DNA of 15,608 bases from Deltaproteobacteria bacterium (lineage in GTDB: Bacteria > Desulfobacterota > Desulfuromonadia > Geobacterales > Geobacteraceae): positions 1-15,608 of the forward strand of contig JAJZQA010000018.1 in NCBI GenBank assembly GCA_021810985.1, read 5' to 3'. The stretch's first letter is position 1. Each line of letters starts with the position of its first letter. The notes beneath the pieces are model-generated. The model saw only the letters and a program-made list of their open reading frames with translations, had not been told where the DNA came from and searched no databases. A program made the position numbers and the translations under genes. Below are positions 14,641 to 15,608 of this stretch, one piece after another.

Positions 14641-15608
14641 ATGAAGAAATTGATACCTAGCTTGGTGATTCTCTCCTTAATTGCCGGGTTGCCACAAACT
14701 ACTCGCGCAGAAATGACTGCGAACAAAAGCGAGGAAATACTGACCGCGATTGATGTCACCGCGTTAATGGAAAAAGGTGCAAGTTCTGCCGAGATCACAA
14801 AAATATTGGCAGAGCAGCGGGGTATCGACCGGACAAAGCCCCCCCTGAAAGGGAAAACCGATGAACAGGCCACGCAATACTTGTTATCGATTGCGGAACC
14901 AAAAGGGAAAGTAGTCGATCTGGGAAAAAACGTCACCCATAAAGCCGCGGGTGATGCGGCCCTGAAAGGAAAGCTTTATGAAAAAGCCGCCAGGGAGTAC
15001 AGCCTTGCCATCAACTACTCGAATGACAAATTCGATATCTATAAATTGAGAGGCGACAGCTATCTGGAATACCTCAAGTCAAAGCTGCCCCCCAATTCTC
15101 CGGAAAAACAAGATGAGGCGACACGTCCTCTGTTCGAAAGAAAAAGAAAATTGCTCTGCAACAGCATAGTTGCCGATTACCGTACGGTAGCCCGCTTAAT
15201 CGACAAAAGCATCCAGAACGGCATCACAAAAATGCAGGAGTTGGAAGTCACCATGCTGGAACTGCGGAAAGGATCCGACGAGACCCTCAAATTCAAGAAA
15301 AGATCTTCCAGCCATATTAATATCATGCGCGATATGCGGCGGTTACTCTACCGGCAATCATCGGCCAAAAGTGCCGCCAAGCATCTAGGGTTTGCAATGG
15401 ATGAATATAAGACCGTCTGCACAGAGGAGGAAGCCGAACGCAGGAACCTGATACGACAAGCCCGAGACAAAGCCCGGGACAAAAAATGGTTACCGTATGG
15501 CGAAAAGGATGACGCTCGCCATTTTTACGACAAAACCACATTGAAGAAAGCCAAATCTGGCACCTCAGTGGTGACACGCAAGGAAAATTCCGACGACGAA
15601 ACTTCTTA
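14641..15608 (+). CDS. Exported TPR-like protein of unknown function, 3' end beyond the window
   Basis: An open frame of 322 codons runs to the window edge without a stop, so the C-terminus is missing. The first 23 residues are a Sec signal peptide: MKK, a hydrophobic core LIPSLVILSLIAGL, and a likely cut after TTRA (A23). No lipobox is seen. Residues about 98-144 fit TPR helices: GDAALKGKLYEKAAREYSLA followed by DIYKLRGDSYLEYL. Residues 38-62 (DVTALMEKGASSAEITKIL and following) look like a short helical domain. The rest is rich in Lys, Arg and Glu, with RQARDKARDKK near the end, and I do not recognise it. The start is set by AGGAGG 6 bases before the ATG. GC content (roughly 45-47 percent in two sampled lines) is well below the genes to the left, which hints at different ancestry. 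It is the only plus-strand gene. Confidence 0.85.
   Translation, partial: MKKLIPSLVILSLIAGLPQTTRAEMTANKSEEILTAIDVTALMEKGASSAEITKILAEQRGIDRTKPPLKGKTDEQATQYLLSIAEPKGKVVDLGKNVTHKAAGDAALKGKLYEKAAREYSLAINYSNDKFDIYKLRGDSYLEYLKSKLPPNSPEKQDEATRPLFERKRKLLCNSIVADYRTVARLIDKSIQNGITKMQELEVTMLELRKGSDETLKFKKRSSSHINIMRDMRRLLYRQSSAKSAAKHLGFAMDEYKTVCTEEEAERRNLIRQARDKARDKKWLPYGEKDDARHFYDKTTLKKAKSGTSVVTRKENSDDETS

Noticed and set aside
14601..14936. 111-codon minus-strand frame over the start of the TPR gene
   Set aside because: The opposite strand has a signal peptide, a perfect ribosome site and a far longer open frame.

Overview
The window is bacterial chromosome with high coding density and high GC content, especially at third codon positions. 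It probably comes from the Desulfuromonadales/Geobacter group (Desulfobacterota). That placement is inferred from the heme gene order (a Met8-type siroheme gene, ccsA, hemA, hemC and a cobA-hemD fusion) and from general sequence character, because no rRNA or other marker lies in the window. There are eleven confident genes on the minus strand and one open-ended gene on the plus strand at the right edge.

Reading the minus strand in the direction of transcription (right to left), sbcD (14106) and sbcC form an overlapping pair for the Mre11/Rad50-type nuclease that processes hairpins and DNA ends. A tetrapyrrole cluster follows: a Met8-type precorrin-2 dehydrogenase/ferrochelatase, a CcsA/ResC-type cytochrome c assembly membrane protein, hemA, hemC, a cobA-hemD fusion, a small lipoprotein of unknown role, and hemB. 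Chromosome partitioning genes parA and parB follow, overlapping by 8 bases, and the window ends 23 bases after the parB stop.

Together HemA, HemB, HemC and HemD cover the route from glutamyl-tRNA to uroporphyrinogen III, except for the aminotransferase HemL, which is not in the window. The CobA domain and Met8 then lead to precorrin-2, sirohydrochlorin and siroheme. CcsA links the cluster to cytochrome c maturation. The Met8/ccsA/hemA genes are tightly packed. The gaps around hemC, cobA-hemD, the lipoprotein gene and hemB are 41 to 173 bases, and two of them carry hairpins, including a perfect 34-base palindrome between hemC and cobA-hemD.

The 534-base region 14107-14640 separates sbcD from the divergent plus-strand gene. 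It holds a good sbcD promoter, a plausible promoter and strong ribosome binding site for the plus-strand gene, and a 45-codon cysteine-rich minus-strand reading frame that looks like a broken zinc-ribbon gene. The plus-strand gene (14641 to the edge) encodes an exported, lysine-rich protein with a TPR-like segment, and its GC content is clearly lower than that of the rest. Two parS-like sites that both lack the same 2 bases relative to the ParB consensus lie upstream of parA and upstream of sbcD. I saw no tRNA, rRNA, CRISPR array, insertion sequence or phage gene.
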